From Bacteroidales bacterium (GTDB lineage Bacteria > Bacteroidota > Bacteroidia > Bacteroidales > VadinHA17), in assembly GCA_025455395.1 (NCBI GenBank), contig JALOMO010000024.1:1-33528 (forward strand): a DNA stretch of 33,528 nucleotides. Direction: 5' to 3'. The notes under the pieces are model-generated. The model saw only the letters and a list, made by a program, of their open reading frames with translations, ran no database searches and was not told where the DNA came from. A program made the translations under genes and the position numbers. Every line of letters starts with the position of its first letter. Within the stretch, counting starts at the first letter, position 1. Of the stretch, positions 1 through 9,471 are shown piece after piece.

Positions 1-39
1 ATTCCTGAATTGTTGAGCCGGCAAAGGTAGTCATTTTTT

Positions 40-1944
40 TTAATCGTAGAACGTCCAGGTGATACCGTACCGGAACATCCTGACATTCAGAGGGTAACCA
101 GGTATCAGATAGTAATCATACCCGGTCGATCCGGAGTTCACATGATCAAACATAAGAAAAACTCTGGTACGCTTCACCTTAAAATTGAGGAAGATATTAA
201 CAAAAGGATAGTTTCCTGTTTCGGCTGTAGTCTGGCTAAAATATCTGCCCGTCGCTGGCACATATCCCATGGCGTTATAGAGCGTGTGTGCCATTGCCTC
301 AGCACCCAGCTGAACATTTAAGTCGCCCCCGGTTGATTTGAACAGAAAGAGATGTTCGAAGAAGAGGGCTGTCCGACCAGTAACAGTCGGGAGACTCAGA
401 ATATCACCGCTGCTGCTCTGTTGAAGGAGGAAAGTATTGTCCCAGTGAATCTTCCAGAAGACAAACTCTTTCGAGAGTGTGAGTGACGCTACTGATAGTC
501 CTCCCTGAAGCTGGGCAGGCAGGGTGTCAGGTCCCATATACATAAAATTGTCAATTATGGCATAGTTGAACCTGATGGCAGTTCTCCGTTCCGGCCACAG
601 GATCGATGATCCAAGGGTTATCCGGAACTCCTTTCCGAAATCATTCTGCCATGCGAAGTTGTTAGATCCCCAGCTATTATACCAGAAAGAAGGAGTAATA
701 CTGGCAACATTGGCTGTTGCATCCCATGTTATCGTACCCTTGCTTAGACTGAAATCTTTGTAAATACGTCCGTCGACAGTGAAATCACCTGCCCGGTAAC
801 CCTGGAACCATAGATCACCTGTTGCCATCCATCCGAACTTGTCACCAATGTTATTGAATACCTTTCCGGTAAGAACGAGCGAACTCCGTTTGCTGGTGAC
901 AGTGTCAGGTCTTGTGAGTGTGTCTCCTGGCATCACCTGCATAAAGTTACGCAGTTCGCTTCTCACACCGGCACCCGTACCTATCCTGAATCGACCTTCC
1001 CTCCCGGCTGCCAGGTCAATCCTAAGTGTGTTCGAAAGGAGCCCTTGTGAGAGAGAATCCTCTGAGGATGTTCTGCTTATCAGAACCGTATCATAGAACC
1101 CGGACAGGGGATATTCATCAAAGTACCTTCTCTTGGTCCATTCATATGATCCTATATATGAGAGACTTAACGGCCCGGTGCGGGCCATTTCTCCTGTCAC
1201 CGTATCTCGTTTGCCCCCGGGAGTATATCTCTGCACAAGCATAATGTGCCTGTTCTTCACACGACTCTCAGCATTATTAATTTCGTTCAGCTTTACGGGT
1301 ACATCTTCCGGTTCGTATTCACTCAGAAACTCTTCACCGACAATGCCTCCATTCTCTTCAGTTTCATGATTGTTAATGCCGGCAGTAAAGTATGAGGTAT
1401 ACTGGTCTCCGTTATATGATGTATGAAACAGGAAGGTTTTGTCAACTGCCTTCTGGTTGTCATACTGCCCCCTGGCAGAGACAATATCAAATATAAGTCC
1501 GAAATTCAGCTTACGGTTTACATTCTGTGAATGCCTGACCCGGAACGTCTGCTCAGACTTCTGGCGGGCACCCCCATTGGTCCATGATATCTCCGAGAAG
1601 GGCACCTGCGTATTTATGAACAGAGCGCGTGACGGGGTATACATGAAAGGAAGGTAATATGAAAAGAGGAACCTGTCAGGCTTCCAGTCGCGGTCAAAGA
1701 AGTTGATCTGGTATGTGGGTTGACCGTAATTGCCCGGGTAAGCATTGAACGGCGAATATTTATCAGTAATGCGATATCGGTTGCTGAGGGAGAAGGCTGT
1801 ATCGAGCGGAACAGCGATCTCTGTTGTGAAGTCAGATGATAGTGTCCACTGCCTTGTTATCCTGGTGGCAGCCGTGTCAACCTCCTGGGCGAGGAGTGAA
1901 AACGGGATTGACATCAGTGCAATATGTGCTAAGAGCAGGCGCAT
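40..1944 (-). CDS. Putative outer-membrane porin (Bacteroidetes putative-porin family)
   Basis: The product is about 634 residues. It has a short N-terminal signal peptide (MRLLLAHIALMSIPFSLLAQ) followed by a long stretch rich in alternating aromatic and polar residues that ends in an aromatic residue pattern (GITWTFYD), as expected of an outer-membrane beta-barrel. The overall look (RFRIGTGAG, NVFLNFKVKR-like strands, C-terminal YGITW) resembles the large putative porins of Bacteroidetes. The open frame extends three codons further to a TTG, but that TTG lies inside a TAnnTTTG promoter box, so the ATG at 1944 is the better start. The gene lies downstream of ftsZ but behind a strong terminator, so it is probably its own transcription unit. 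Substrate unknown. The barrel assignment is fairly sure; the family name is less sure. Confidence 0.72.
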   Translation of the reverse strand: MRLLLAHIALMSIPFSLLAQEVDTAATRITRQWTLSSDFTTEIAVPLDTAFSLSNRYRITDKYSPFNAYPGNYGQPTYQINFFDRDWKPDRFLFSYYLPFMYTPSRALFINTQVPFSEISWTNGGARQKSEQTFRVRHSQNVNRKLNFGLIFDIVSARGQYDNQKAVDKTFLFHTSYNGDQYTSYFTAGINNHETEENGGIVGEEFLSEYEPEDVPVKLNEINNAESRVKNRHIMLVQRYTPGGKRDTVTGEMARTGPLSLSYIGSYEWTKRRYFDEYPLSGFYDTVLISRTSSEDSLSQGLLSNTLRIDLAAGREGRFRIGTGAGVRSELRNFMQVMPGDTLTRPDTVTSKRSSLVLTGKVFNNIGDKFGWMATGDLWFQGYRAGDFTVDGRIYKDFSLSKGTITWDATANVASITPSFWYNSWGSNNFAWQNDFGKEFRITLGSSILWPERRTAIRFNYAIIDNFMYMGPDTLPAQLQGGLSVASLTLSKEFVFWKIHWDNTFLLQQSSSGDILSLPTVTGRTALFFEHLFLFKSTGGDLNVQLGAEAMAHTLYNAMGYVPATGRYFSQTTAETGNYPFVNIFLNFKVKRTRVFLMFDHVNSGSTGYDYYLIPGYPLNVRMFRYGITWTFYD

Positions 1945-1950
1945 ATGGCA

Positions 1951-1958
1951 CAAATTTA
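1951..1958 (-). promoter_or_regulatory. Bacteroidetes -7 promoter box (TAAATTTG) for the porin
   Basis: On the minus strand the box reads TAAATTTG, an exact match to TAnnTTTG. It ends only six bases before the ATG at 1944, so the transcript would start at or very near the start codon. No clear -33 TTG is seen at the usual spacing. Confidence 0.5.
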
Positions 1959-2002
1959 CTCAAAAAGTGACATCAGCCCTGATGAAAGTGACGGGGAGGG
2001 TT

Positions 2003-2037
2003 AAAAAATGGTCCGGCTGTCAGATGACAGCCGGACC
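2003..2037 (-). terminator. Intrinsic terminator after ftsZ
   Basis: A perfect 13-bp inverted repeat (GGTCCGGCTGTCA / TGACAGCCGGACC, loop of 2) occupies 2010-2037. Read on the minus strand, it is followed at once by A and six T (2009-2003), the classic rho-independent arrangement. It lies 37 bases past the ftsZ stop and therefore ends the dcw operon and insulates the porin gene. Confidence 0.88.
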
Positions 2038-2073
2038 GTTGAACAACAATCATATAATGGCAAAAAAACAAAA

Positions 2074-3555
2074 TCAGTCTACATTGTCATTCAGGTAGGC
2101 ATTGTTTTCCCTGATGACAGGCTGGTTATCCTCGTCGAGGCTAAGAGTAAATTTTGACACCTTGCTGCCTGCTGCCTTGTTCGCCGTATGAAGGGCTATC
2201 TTCTTGCGAACATACGCCGGAACCTCCTCAAAATCCTCTATGTTGTCACTCATTGACTGTGTCGAGAGCCCTTCGTTCTTGATCACATTCTGCATATGCT
2301 TCAGCTTGCGGAGTGTGCCCTCATTCTTGTCTGATGGTGGGGGTGCAGGACGGGAGGGAGCAGGATTAATGCTTATATCGCCTTCTATGTCGAAGTCAAT
2401 AGTCCCCTGGTTGATCTCTGCAACGGGCGGGGAGGAGCCACGGTGAACAGTTCGCGAGGAACGCACGATATAATGCGAATCAGCTTCTTCCGTGCTCTCT
2501 GTAAGGGAGGGCTGCTGCGGTCCATTAAGGCTGACAACCTCTCTTCTTTTCTCAGGCTTGTAAGCGTCAAGATCAGCACTGGCCTCAAATCCGGTGGCTA
2601 CCACGGTGACACTGATGGCTTCGCCCAGTGACTCATCAGTTGAAAGGCCCCTGATAATGAGTGCATCGTCGGAGACAGCCTCATAAACATAATCGGTCAG
2701 TTCACCTAACTCATCCATCGTTATCTCGTTCTCACCTGTTCCCGATTTTATATTGAGCAGTATACTGTGGGCACCTGTGATGTCATTTGAACTGAGAAGA
2801 GGCGAAGTCAATGCAGCCTGGATAGCATGAGTTGAACGGTCTTCACCCGAAGCTGTGCCAATACCCATAAGCGCAACCCCGGAGTTCCTCATCACGGTAT
2901 CGACATCGGCAAAGTCGACGTTGATATAACCGGTGCAGGTAATAATTTCCGCTATGCCCTTAACAGCATTGGCGAGTACATCATCAGCCCTGGCAAAGGC
3001 AGCTGAGACACCCTCATCACCATAGATCTCCCTGAGGCGTTCGTTATTGATTACAATGAGTGAGTCAACCTTATCCCTTAGCTCATTAATGCCACTGATA
3101 GCCAGCTTAATACGATGATTTAGCTCTGACCGGAAGGGAATAGTTACCACGGCGACTGTCAGATAACCGGCATCTCTGCAGGCTTTGGCAATCACTGGTG
3201 TTGCCCCTGTTCCGGTACCTCCTCCCATGCCGGCGGTAATGAATACCATCTTTGTGTTGCCAGATAATGCCTCCATTACATTGTCAAGATTTTCGATGGC
3301 TGCAGCACGGCCTCGCTCAGGCTGGCTGCCGGCACCCAGTCCTTCGGTAGTGGTTTCACCTATCTGTACCTTGACTGGCACAGGACTCTTCTCAAGTGCC
3401 TGCTGGTCAGTGTTGCAGACGATGAAATTCACGTCTCTGATACCCAGGCGAAACATATGGTTAACAGCATTACTGCCGCCTCCGCCTATGCCCAGCACCT
3501 TTATAATCGATGACCGCTCAACAGGCAGGTCAAAATTCATCAGATCTTCTGACAT
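2074..3555 (-). CDS. ftsZ: Cell division protein FtsZ
   Basis: This is the tubulin-like GTPase that forms the cytoplasmic Z ring. The nucleotide-binding region is clear: GIGGGGSNAV near residues 22-31 and the tubulin signature GGGTGTG near residues 107-114. The GTPase and C-terminal domains fill about residues 15-320, followed by a long, low-complexity linker rich in P, S and E. The partner-binding conserved peptide appears as DFEEVPAYVRKK near residues 438-450. About 35 more residues follow, ending ENNAYLNDNVD; this second tail seems typical of Bacteroidetes FtsZ. At 493 residues it is much longer than E. coli FtsZ. It is the last gene of the dcw operon, 17 bases after ftsA. A second in-frame ATG 15 bases downstream is an alternative start. 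Confidence 0.98.
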   Translation of the reverse strand: MSEDLMNFDLPVERSSIIKVLGIGGGGSNAVNHMFRLGIRDVNFIVCNTDQQALEKSPVPVKVQIGETTTEGLGAGSQPERGRAAAIENLDNVMEALSGNTKMVFITAGMGGGTGTGATPVIAKACRDAGYLTVAVVTIPFRSELNHRIKLAISGINELRDKVDSLIVINNERLREIYGDEGVSAAFARADDVLANAVKGIAEIITCTGYINVDFADVDTVMRNSGVALMGIGTASGEDRSTHAIQAALTSPLLSSNDITGAHSILLNIKSGTGENEITMDELGELTDYVYEAVSDDALIIRGLSTDESLGEAISVTVVATGFEASADLDAYKPEKRREVVSLNGPQQPSLTESTEEADSHYIVRSSRTVHRGSSPPVAEINQGTIDFDIEGDISINPAPSRPAPPPSDKNEGTLRKLKHMQNVIKNEGLSTQSMSDNIEDFEEVPAYVRKKIALHTANKAAGSKVSKFTLSLDEDNQPVIRENNAYLNDNVD

Positions 3556-3572
3556 ATATCTTCCGTTTTAGG

Positions 3573-4979
3573 TTATTTGATGGGGTTATCATCGAGACGT
3601 TCATCTGTCGCCTCAATTATCTTACCCCATATGTTCTTAAGCTTTTCACCTATATTGAGAGAGCCCTTCTCGATGATCTGCTCATCTTGCTGCTCATGCA
3701 CTGCTCTCTCAGCCTCAACCTCAACCTCAACCTTTTCCTCCCTGAGGTGTCTGTTAATGTGTGGCTGCTGATCTGCCTGTTCGCGCTTCCTGTCTCCGAA
3801 GCGAAGTGTCTTCCCGTTCTCCTCGAGAAACTCAAGCCCTTTCATGATGAGTCCGACGCTTGTGGCGTACATCGGTTGATTTATTTCGTCCCTGGCCTTT
3901 CCTGAAAGATGAACATTGGGCAGTCCCAGGCGAACATCCATGGCGGTCTTATACTTGACAAGCTGAGGGAGGTTCTTGAGCATTGCTCCTCCGCCTGTGA
4001 TTACAACACCGGCTGTAAGTCTTTCGGCAAATCCTGAATTCTGAATCTCGAAATTGACAGCATCGAGAATCTCCTCCATGCGACTCTGGATAATATATGC
4101 CAGGTTTTTGAACGATATCTCTTTGGGTTCACGTCCGGCAATACCTGGAATAGAGACCACCTTGTTCTCAGGTGCTATGTCACCTATGGCATACCCGAAT
4201 TTGATCTTCAGGTCTTCTGCATGCCTCTGGAGAATAGAGCAACCCTCCCTGATATCAGCTGTGACCATGTTGCCGCCGAATGGTATCACGGCTGTGTGCC
4301 TGATTACATTATCATAATAGATGGCGACATCTGTCGTTCCGCCTCCTATATCTACAAGAACCACACCTGCCTCCCTCTCTTCGTCAGTCAGGACGGCTTC
4401 CGATGATGCCAGGGGTTCAAGCACGAGGCTCACCAGTTCCATGTCTGCCTTGTTGATGCATCGTTCTATGTTGCGGGCTGACGCTATCTGCCCGATAACA
4501 ATGTGGAAGTTTGCTTCAAGACGTTTGCCGCACATGCCGACAGGGTTATTGATGCCTGACTCATTGTCGACAATGTATGTCTGGGGGATAACATGTATTA
4601 TCTCCTCCCCGACATCAATCGGCAGCTTATACATGTCTGCCGTCAGACGGCGGATATCTCTCTGGTCGATCTCGTTCTCATGAGAGTCCCGTGAGATGTA
4701 CCCGCGTGCCATCTTGCTCTTTATGTGCCTGCCGGCAATTCCAACGAAGACATCTGTGAGTACCATTCCGGTCCTCTCTTCAAGGTCATCAACTGTAGTC
4801 CTGATGGCCTTGACAGTCTCTTCGATGTTAAGCACCACTCCACGCTTAACCCCTGTTGATGGTGTGTTGCTCAGTCCGAGTATCTCAATACCCCCTTTTC
4901 CGTCACTGCGCCCAACGATGGCAACGATCTTTGTCGTGCCGATGTCAATGGCTGCTACTAACTGATCTTTACTGCTCAT
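3573..4979 (-). CDS. ftsA: Cell division protein FtsA
   Basis: This actin-like ATPase tethers FtsZ to the membrane. The phosphate-1 motif AAIDIGTTKIVAIVG lies at residues 8-23 and the phosphate-2 motif VDIGGGTTDVAIY lies near residues 205-220. The extra SHS2 subdomain is visible early (VFVGIAGRHIKS). A charged linker precedes the C-terminus and contains a Val-Glu repeat (KVEVEVEAE, near residues 414-422) encoded by a slipping hexanucleotide. The final segment, LNIGEKLKNIWGKIIEATDE, could form the amphipathic membrane-targeting helix. Length 468 residues. It lies 28 bases after ftsQ and 17 bases before ftsZ, in the expected order. Confidence 0.97.
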   Translation of the reverse strand: MSSKDQLVAAIDIGTTKIVAIVGRSDGKGGIEILGLSNTPSTGVKRGVVLNIEETVKAIRTTVDDLEERTGMVLTDVFVGIAGRHIKSKMARGYISRDSHENEIDQRDIRRLTADMYKLPIDVGEEIIHVIPQTYIVDNESGINNPVGMCGKRLEANFHIVIGQIASARNIERCINKADMELVSLVLEPLASSEAVLTDEEREAGVVLVDIGGGTTDVAIYYDNVIRHTAVIPFGGNMVTADIREGCSILQRHAEDLKIKFGYAIGDIAPENKVVSIPGIAGREPKEISFKNLAYIIQSRMEEILDAVNFEIQNSGFAERLTAGVVITGGGAMLKNLPQLVKYKTAMDVRLGLPNVHLSGKARDEINQPMYATSVGLIMKGLEFLEENGKTLRFGDRKREQADQQPHINRHLREEKVEVEVEAERAVHEQQDEQIIEKGSLNIGEKLKNIWGKIIEATDERLDDNPIK

Positions 4980-5007
4980 AAAATCTATTTATATGGTTGT
5001 TCAACTT

Positions 5008-5781
5008 TCATCTTCTCTGGCAGACCACCTGCCCTTTGTATTCAATATTCACTCTCTTGTACCTGTCCCATCCGGCTTTGGGCATTGCTTCGCTGTAGAA
5101 GACCAGCAGGTTATTAAACTTCTCCTGGTAGTCCTCTGCCTTCCCTAATTCAATAATATGGTTACCTACCCTGGGTATCATAGTCACCCTGCCACTGCGT
5201 GAAATGCTTATGTGATCAATCATTGAGTCCCAGAAGCTGTCACCTGTTATAAACTTCACCAGTTCAAAGGCGCGAACAAGATTTTCTGTTTTGTCAGAAT
5301 CATATATGTTCATCCCAGTCATCTGATCGGGGCTGAACAGCATATCGACTTCAACTATATGGAGGTGAGGTGTATAAAGGTTATGCCGTCGCATTATTAC
5401 TCCCTCCCGGTCTATAAAGAAATCACCCCCGTATGAAGCCACTACTCTCATTACAGGTTCACGCTGGTTTCCATATATATGCAGTTTCCTGTCGGTGGAA
5501 AACCAAACCTCGGCTACCTTTAGTTCCTTGAAAGTCCTGACCTTCTCCTCGATGGCAGCAAGGGGTATTTCGTTTCTTCGCATGCCGGTAACCCTAATCC
5601 CTGTTGACCTGACAAGATTCATAATGTCAGCTTCAGTGACGAACCGGTGCCTTGCCGAGTCAGCTATGGTGATCTCCAGTCCCGTGCATACCGAGTCACT
5701 GCTCTTGTGCCCAAGGTACAGAGGCGTGAAGAGTATAAATACTCCGATACATACTGTCACTATTTTCATCAGCAGGCTCAT
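5008..5781 (-). CDS. ftsQ: Cell division protein FtsQ
   Basis: This bitopic inner-membrane protein joins the early and late divisome. It has one N-terminal membrane helix (IVTVCIGVFILFTPLYL), then a POTRA-like region beginning near residue 45 (RFVTEADIMNLVRSTGIRV) and the FtsQ/DivIB beta domain (FFIDREGVIMRR near residues 120-131). Length 257 residues. The start overlaps the murC stop by four bases (ATGA). Sequence similarity among FtsQ proteins is low, so the call rests on topology, the FIDREG motif and the position between murC and ftsA. Confidence 0.92.
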   Translation of the reverse strand: MSLLMKIVTVCIGVFILFTPLYLGHKSSDSVCTGLEITIADSARHRFVTEADIMNLVRSTGIRVTGMRRNEIPLAAIEEKVRTFKELKVAEVWFSTDRKLHIYGNQREPVMRVVASYGGDFFIDREGVIMRRHNLYTPHLHIVEVDMLFSPDQMTGMNIYDSDKTENLVRAFELVKFITGDSFWDSMIDHISISRSGRVTMIPRVGNHIIELGKAEDYQEKFNNLLVFYSEAMPKAGWDRYKRVNIEYKGQVVCQRR

Positions 5782-7169
5782 GAATAACGTCTCTTCAGCA
5801 TTGCAGTAATCGGTTCAACAAACCGGTCAATGTCACCGGCACCTATTGTAAGAAGCAGGCCTTCGTCTATATTTTCAAGTGCAGGAAGCAACTCCTCCCT
5901 GGTTATGGTCTTCACATTTTTGTTTTTCATTAATCCGGCTATCATCGAAGATGACACGCCCGGGATGGGATTCTCCCTCGCCGGATAAAGGGTCAGCAAC
6001 ATTACATTGTCAATCCTGTCAAGAGCAGATGCAAATCCGTCGGCAAAATCACGGGTACGGCTGTACAGGTGTGGCTGGAAGATAGCTGTCACTTTTTTGC
6101 CGGGGTAGAAATCGCGCACGGCGCTGATAAGCGCGTTTATCTCCTGTGGGTGATGTGCATAGTCATCAATATATGTCATCTGCGGGCTACCGAACCTAAC
6201 ATCAAACCTGCGCTGCACTCCCTGGTAATGGAGAAGTGCATTTCGTATCGCCTGCGGCTCAGCACCGGCACACCATGCGGCGGCAGAGGCTGCAGTGGCA
6301 TTGAGAATGTTCACCATGCCCGGAAGGAGCAGCCGGATATTGCTTATAGGCTCACCGGGTGTGATAATATCAAACCTGTAGTAACCGTCACCTTTTTCAA
6401 TATCCGAAATCCTGAATGATGCTTTCTCCCCTGTTCCGTAACTGTATACTGTAACGCCTTCCGGCAGGGAGAGAGCCGGCAATACATCCTCATGCAGAAT
6501 GATAGTGCCTCCTTGTCTTACACGATGGCAGAATTCGCTGTAGGCCTCAACCATGGCCTCTGCGTTTCCGTAAATGTCAAGATGGTCGGGATCGATGGCT
6601 GTGATAACTGCAACCAGCGGTGAGAGACGCAGGAACGACCTGTCGAACTCATCGGCCTCCATGACAGCAAGGCGGCTCTGTGAAAGCAGCAGGTTGGTAT
6701 TATAGTTTTTAGATATACCTCCCAGGAAGGCCGAGCACCCCAGGTGTGATACTGTTAAGAGGTGGGCTGTCATTGTACTGACAGTCGTTTTGCCATGTGT
6801 GCCGGCAACTGCAATGGCATCAGTCTCTTCCGATATGAATCCCAGTATCTCAGACCTCTTATAAAGTGTATATCCCCTGTCCTTAAAGAAGTTAAGGAGT
6901 ATGCTTTCTTTAGGTATGGCAGGAGTATACACAACAATCACCCTGTCGCGAGCAGCGGGGTCATCGAAGAGTGGTGGCAGTGATGCGATGTCATCTTCAA
7001 AGGTTATCCGGCATCCCTCCTGCTCCAGTGCATCAGTGAGCTGACTCCTTGTGCGGTCATAGCCGCAGACACAAAATCGCCCTTCAAGGAAATAGCGGGC
7101 CAGGGCACTCATGCCTATCCCTCCAATGCCCAGGAAATAAATGCCTTCTATGTTCGTCAGCCCTTTCAT
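5778..7169 (-). CDS. murC: UDP-N-acetylmuramate--L-alanine ligase MurC
   Basis: This cytoplasmic ATP-dependent ligase adds L-alanine to UDP-MurNAc, the first step of the peptide stem. It has an N-terminal Rossmann motif (FLGIGGIGMSALA, residues 12-24), the Mur ligase P-loop GTHGKTT (residues 123-129) and the central-domain DEFDRSF and DPDHLDIYG motifs. The C-terminal domain has DDYAHHPQEI and FQPHLYSRT, which are diagnostic for MurC. Length 463 residues, normal for the family. It overlaps murG and ftsQ by four bases at each end, so it is translationally coupled. Confidence 0.98.
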   Translation of the reverse strand: MKGLTNIEGIYFLGIGGIGMSALARYFLEGRFCVCGYDRTRSQLTDALEQEGCRITFEDDIASLPPLFDDPAARDRVIVVYTPAIPKESILLNFFKDRGYTLYKRSEILGFISEETDAIAVAGTHGKTTVSTMTAHLLTVSHLGCSAFLGGISKNYNTNLLLSQSRLAVMEADEFDRSFLRLSPLVAVITAIDPDHLDIYGNAEAMVEAYSEFCHRVRQGGTIILHEDVLPALSLPEGVTVYSYGTGEKASFRISDIEKGDGYYRFDIITPGEPISNIRLLLPGMVNILNATAASAAAWCAGAEPQAIRNALLHYQGVQRRFDVRFGSPQMTYIDDYAHHPQEINALISAVRDFYPGKKVTAIFQPHLYSRTRDFADGFASALDRIDNVMLLTLYPARENPIPGVSSSMIAGLMKNKNVKTITREELLPALENIDEGLLLTIGAGDIDRFVEPITAMLKRRYS

Positions 7170-8281
7170 CTCTTTACCAGGTTCAGTACTTCACGTGCAA
7201 TGATTTCATCTGCGTTGCCTATTGCCATTCTTTTTATATTTTCAGACAGTATCGTTCGTCTTGACATGTCCTTGACCAGTTTCAGTGCGGTTGTCATAAG
7301 AATTGAAGGTGCCTCGGCATCAGTCACGAGCAGCGCGGCGACCCTGTTCACCAGTGCCATTGCGTTGTGTGTCTGGTGATCTTCTGCCACATTGGGTGAC
7401 GGAACGAGGATCACGGGTTTGCCCACCAGGGCCAGCTCGGAGATAGTTCCGGCGCCGGCACGGGAGATGATAATATCGGCGGCGGCATAGGCCAGGTCCA
7501 TGCGGTTGATGAAGCCTGCGACCCTGACGCAACCGGCGCGTGCCGCCTCGGTCATCTCGCGCATCCGGTCATAATAATGACTGCCGGTCTGCCATATCAT
7601 CTGTACCCCCTCCTCCTCAATGAGGTCTATGCCGCTGCCGACACTAGTGTTGATTGTGCCGGCGCCGAGCGACCCGCCCAGAACAAGTATTACCTGCTTT
7701 CCGGCATCAAGACTAAAGTGTTCCAGTGCCTCACGTCTGAGTGCTGACAGATTGTTAAACAGGTGCCTCACCGGATTACCGGTAAGCAGAATCTTATCTG
7801 CCGGAAAGTATTTCTCCATCCCCTCGTAGGCAACGCATATCCTGCCTGCCTTGCGGGCAAGAAGCTTGTTCGTCACTCCGGCATAGCTGTTCTGCTCCTG
7901 TATCAGTGTTGGTATGCCCATTCTCTGGGCCTGCTTCAGTACCGGACCCGAGGCATAACCCCCTACTCCAACAACGACATCAGGATTGAACCGTCTTATG
8001 ATCTTTTTTGCCTTGAGCATGCTCCTGAACAGCTTGCCTAATACGGCTACATTCTTCAGGCTGATGCTTCTGACAAAACCTGCTATCTCCAGCCCTTCTA
8101 TTGCATATCCTGCCTCTGGCACCTTCTGCATCTCCATGCGGCCTGAAGCACCGACAAAAAGGATATCAACCTCAGTATCAAGACGCTTCAGCGCATTGGC
8201 AATTGCGATGGCCGGGAAGAGGTGCCCGCCCGTGCCGCCTCCGCTGATGATAACCTTTATATTTCTTCCTGCCTCGGTCAT
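7166..8281 (-). CDS. murG: UDP-GlcNAc:undecaprenyl-PP-MurNAc-pentapeptide GlcNAc transferase MurG
   Basis: This peripheral membrane GT-B glycosyltransferase converts lipid I to lipid II on the inner face of the cytoplasmic membrane. The N-terminal glycine-rich loop GGGTGGHLFPAIA is at residues 14-26. The second glycine loop (LGGSLGA, near 200) and the donor-site region (SRAGAGTISELALVGKPVILVPSP) are intact. Length 371 residues. It overlaps its neighbours ftsW and murC by four bases each. Confidence 0.98.
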   Translation of the reverse strand: MTEAGRNIKVIISGGGTGGHLFPAIAIANALKRLDTEVDILFVGASGRMEMQKVPEAGYAIEGLEIAGFVRSISLKNVAVLGKLFRSMLKAKKIIRRFNPDVVVGVGGYASGPVLKQAQRMGIPTLIQEQNSYAGVTNKLLARKAGRICVAYEGMEKYFPADKILLTGNPVRHLFNNLSALRREALEHFSLDAGKQVILVLGGSLGAGTINTSVGSGIDLIEEEGVQMIWQTGSHYYDRMREMTEAARAGCVRVAGFINRMDLAYAAADIIISRAGAGTISELALVGKPVILVPSPNVAEDHQTHNAMALVNRVAALLVTDAEAPSILMTTALKLVKDMSRRTILSENIKRMAIGNADEIIAREVLNLVKR

Positions 8282-9468
8282 GCAACCTTGATGTCAGTCT
8301 GTTCTATGTCTGATAACTGCTCGCGTGCCTCACGTGCATTCATGACCCGTGATACGCTCAGTATGGCTCCCAGTGAAAAGCTAATCACCATGACCGAGGT
8401 GCGTCCCCAGCTGATCATTGGCAGCGTCTGGCCTGTCACCGGGAAGAGGCCTACGGCAACCAGCATGTTGAGAAAGGCCTGGAAGACAATCATGACCGTC
8501 AGCCCCAGCACCATGATAGCCGGGAAAGCATAGTCGCACTTCCTCGCTATCTGGATACCCCGGAACATCAGTGCCAGGTAACTGAGTATGACTATGATGG
8601 CTCCGAACAGCCCATACTCTTCAACAATGATCGCGAAGATGAAGTCGGAGTTCGACTGCGGCAGCAGGTTGCGCTGCGTGCTGCCACCCGGAAGCTTTCC
8701 GAATAGCTTGCCCGTGGATATGGCAATTTTGGCCTGGTTCGACTGGTAGTCTGCATCACTGTTTCCTTCTCCGCTGAAATAGGTCTCAATACGATTTTTC
8801 CACACCTGCACCCTGTTGTCATCCTTTTTAAAGACCATGAGCAAGGTGGCAAAGAGCAAAACAGCAACCAGCCCCATTCCGGCATAAGCCAAAAGGAATT
8901 TAAACGGAACCCTGCCAATGAAAAGGATGATCATGCTTATCATAAAGATCATCAGGGCCGTCGATAGGTTCTCTGACATTATTAGAAGACAGACTATTGC
9001 TATTGGTGCTACGAGCCTTATAGTTACAAGCCTGAAGTTGTTAAGATCATGCTGATAAACCGTCAGCCCTCTTGCAAGATAGATCACCAGGGCTACCTTT
9101 GCCAGGTCAGATGTCTGTAATCTCAACCCTATGATCGGTATTTCAAGCCAGCGGCTTGCTTCGTTGATACTGACACCTGCCACCAGTGTTACGCCAAGCA
9201 GTATCACCGCCACAACCAGCCCTATGGTGGCAAACTGCATGTATTTAATATAAGGTATCCAGTGAGTGACAACGATGATGGTCAGTCCCAGCATCAGCAT
9301 GATGAACTGTGTCCTCAGGAAATAGAAGGTGTTGCCATGATGTGACGAATATGCAACCCCGACGGAGGAGCTGTATACTGACAGCAGCGAGACAAGCATG
9401 AAGAGGGCTATCAGACCCCACATGTACCTGTCACCTTTAAAAAACCGTCTTATCGTCACACCTGCCAT
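8278..9468 (-). CDS. ftsW: Septal peptidoglycan polymerase FtsW (SEDS family)
   Basis: This polytopic membrane protein has about ten hydrophobic segments and is the SEDS glycosyltransferase that polymerises lipid II at the septum with FtsI. SEDS landmarks include EASRWLEIPIIGLRLQTSDLAK near residues 99-120 and the late loop TGQTLPMISWGRTSVMVI; the usual form in the latter is PFxSYGGSS. The SWGRTS variant probably reflects the Bacteroidetes branch rather than damage. Length 396 residues. The start is three bases after the murD stop, and the stop overlaps murG by four bases. Confidence 0.96.
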   Translation of the reverse strand: MAGVTIRRFFKGDRYMWGLIALFMLVSLLSVYSSSVGVAYSSHHGNTFYFLRTQFIMLMLGLTIIVVTHWIPYIKYMQFATIGLVVAVILLGVTLVAGVSINEASRWLEIPIIGLRLQTSDLAKVALVIYLARGLTVYQHDLNNFRLVTIRLVAPIAIVCLLIMSENLSTALMIFMISMIILFIGRVPFKFLLAYAGMGLVAVLLFATLLMVFKKDDNRVQVWKNRIETYFSGEGNSDADYQSNQAKIAISTGKLFGKLPGGSTQRNLLPQSNSDFIFAIIVEEYGLFGAIIVILSYLALMFRGIQIARKCDYAFPAIMVLGLTVMIVFQAFLNMLVAVGLFPVTGQTLPMISWGRTSVMVISFSLGAILSVSRVMNAREAREQLSDIEQTDIKVA

Positions 9469-9471
9469 AAC

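Noticed and set aside
1745..2098. 117-residue plus-strand open frame spanning the porin start and the terminator
   Set aside because: It crosses the promoter box and the terminator hairpin and is antisense to the porin and ftsZ ends; no recognisable features.
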